37,992 nt of DNA from Phormidesmis priestleyi Ana (lineage in GTDB: Bacteria; Cyanobacteriota; Cyanobacteriia; Phormidesmidales; Phormidesmidaceae), in NCBI GenBank assembly GCA_001314865.1, contig LJZR01000037.1, positions 1 through 37,992 of the forward strand, given 5' to 3'. Below, in pieces: positions 37,972-37,992 of this stretch. The notes under the pieces are model-generated. The model searched no databases. It was not told the DNA's origin and saw only the letters and a list, made by a program, of their open reading frames with translations. Positions within the stretch are counted from its first letter, which is position 1, and the number at the start of each line of letters is the position of its first letter. Both the position numbers and the translations under genes were made by a program.

Positions 37972-37992
37972 AAAGGTTTTCCTTTGTCAGTG

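Overview
The window looks like chromosomal or plasmid DNA of a cyanobacterium. The HIP1 octamer GCGATCGC recurs (for example at 2323-2330). Several small families are typical of cyanobacteria: Uma2, Csx18, and the DUF2281-like/PIN and DUF433 antitoxin genes. The CRISPR repeat, read on the minus strand, ends in ATGGAAAC and resembles the subtype III-Bv repeat of Synechocystis. Almost everything here is defence or genome-conflict machinery. No housekeeping operon is visible, and no tRNA or rRNA gene was recognised.

Region 1 (1-2366): the end of an unknown gene, the wreck of a VapC-type toxin and a truncated antitoxin, then an intact membrane-anchored protein with a C-terminal PDZ domain. Region 2 (2367-19548): a restriction-like anti-phage island. 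Its core, all on the plus strand, is a DUF499 ATPase, a DUF3780 protein, a DUF1156 DNA methylase, a DUF262 protein with an HNH-like end (GmrSD-like), and a PLD-nuclease/SNF2-helicase fusion. This helicase-methylase-ATPase set resembles systems annotated as anti-phage DUF499/DUF1156/DUF3780, possibly Hma. Accessory modules sit between the core genes: an orphan DUF433 antitoxin, an antitoxin/VapC pair, an AAA ATPase plus DUF4276 (Toprim-like) pair, a Uma2 nuclease, and an opposite-strand ImmA/IrrE protease plus PIN-like pair.

Region 3 (19697-37276): a type III-B CRISPR-Cas locus. A minus-strand operon runs cas10 (cmr2), cmr3, cmr4, cmr5, a fused cmr6-cmr1, a CARF-HEPN ribonuclease, csx18, cas1, cas2. 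It then meets a leader and array 1 (16 repeats). A divergent WYL-domain regulator lies upstream of cas10, with a palindrome over the cas10 start. Beyond it lies array 2 (46 repeats), also read on the minus strand. Its leader is a 93 % identical, indel-free copy of the array 1 leader and carries a decayed end of cas2 that truncates a rhodanese gene. No cas6 is present. Cas10 keeps its GGDD cyclase motif but shows HN where an HD motif is expected, so signalling through cyclic oligoadenylate to the CARF-HEPN RNase is the likely main output.

Region 4 (37277-37992): the broken rhodanese gene and a small ribbon-helix-helix-like protein. The two parts of the island would act in layers: methylation-guided restriction of incoming DNA, RNA-guided recognition of transcripts, and several abortive-infection or toxin-antitoxin modules as back-up.
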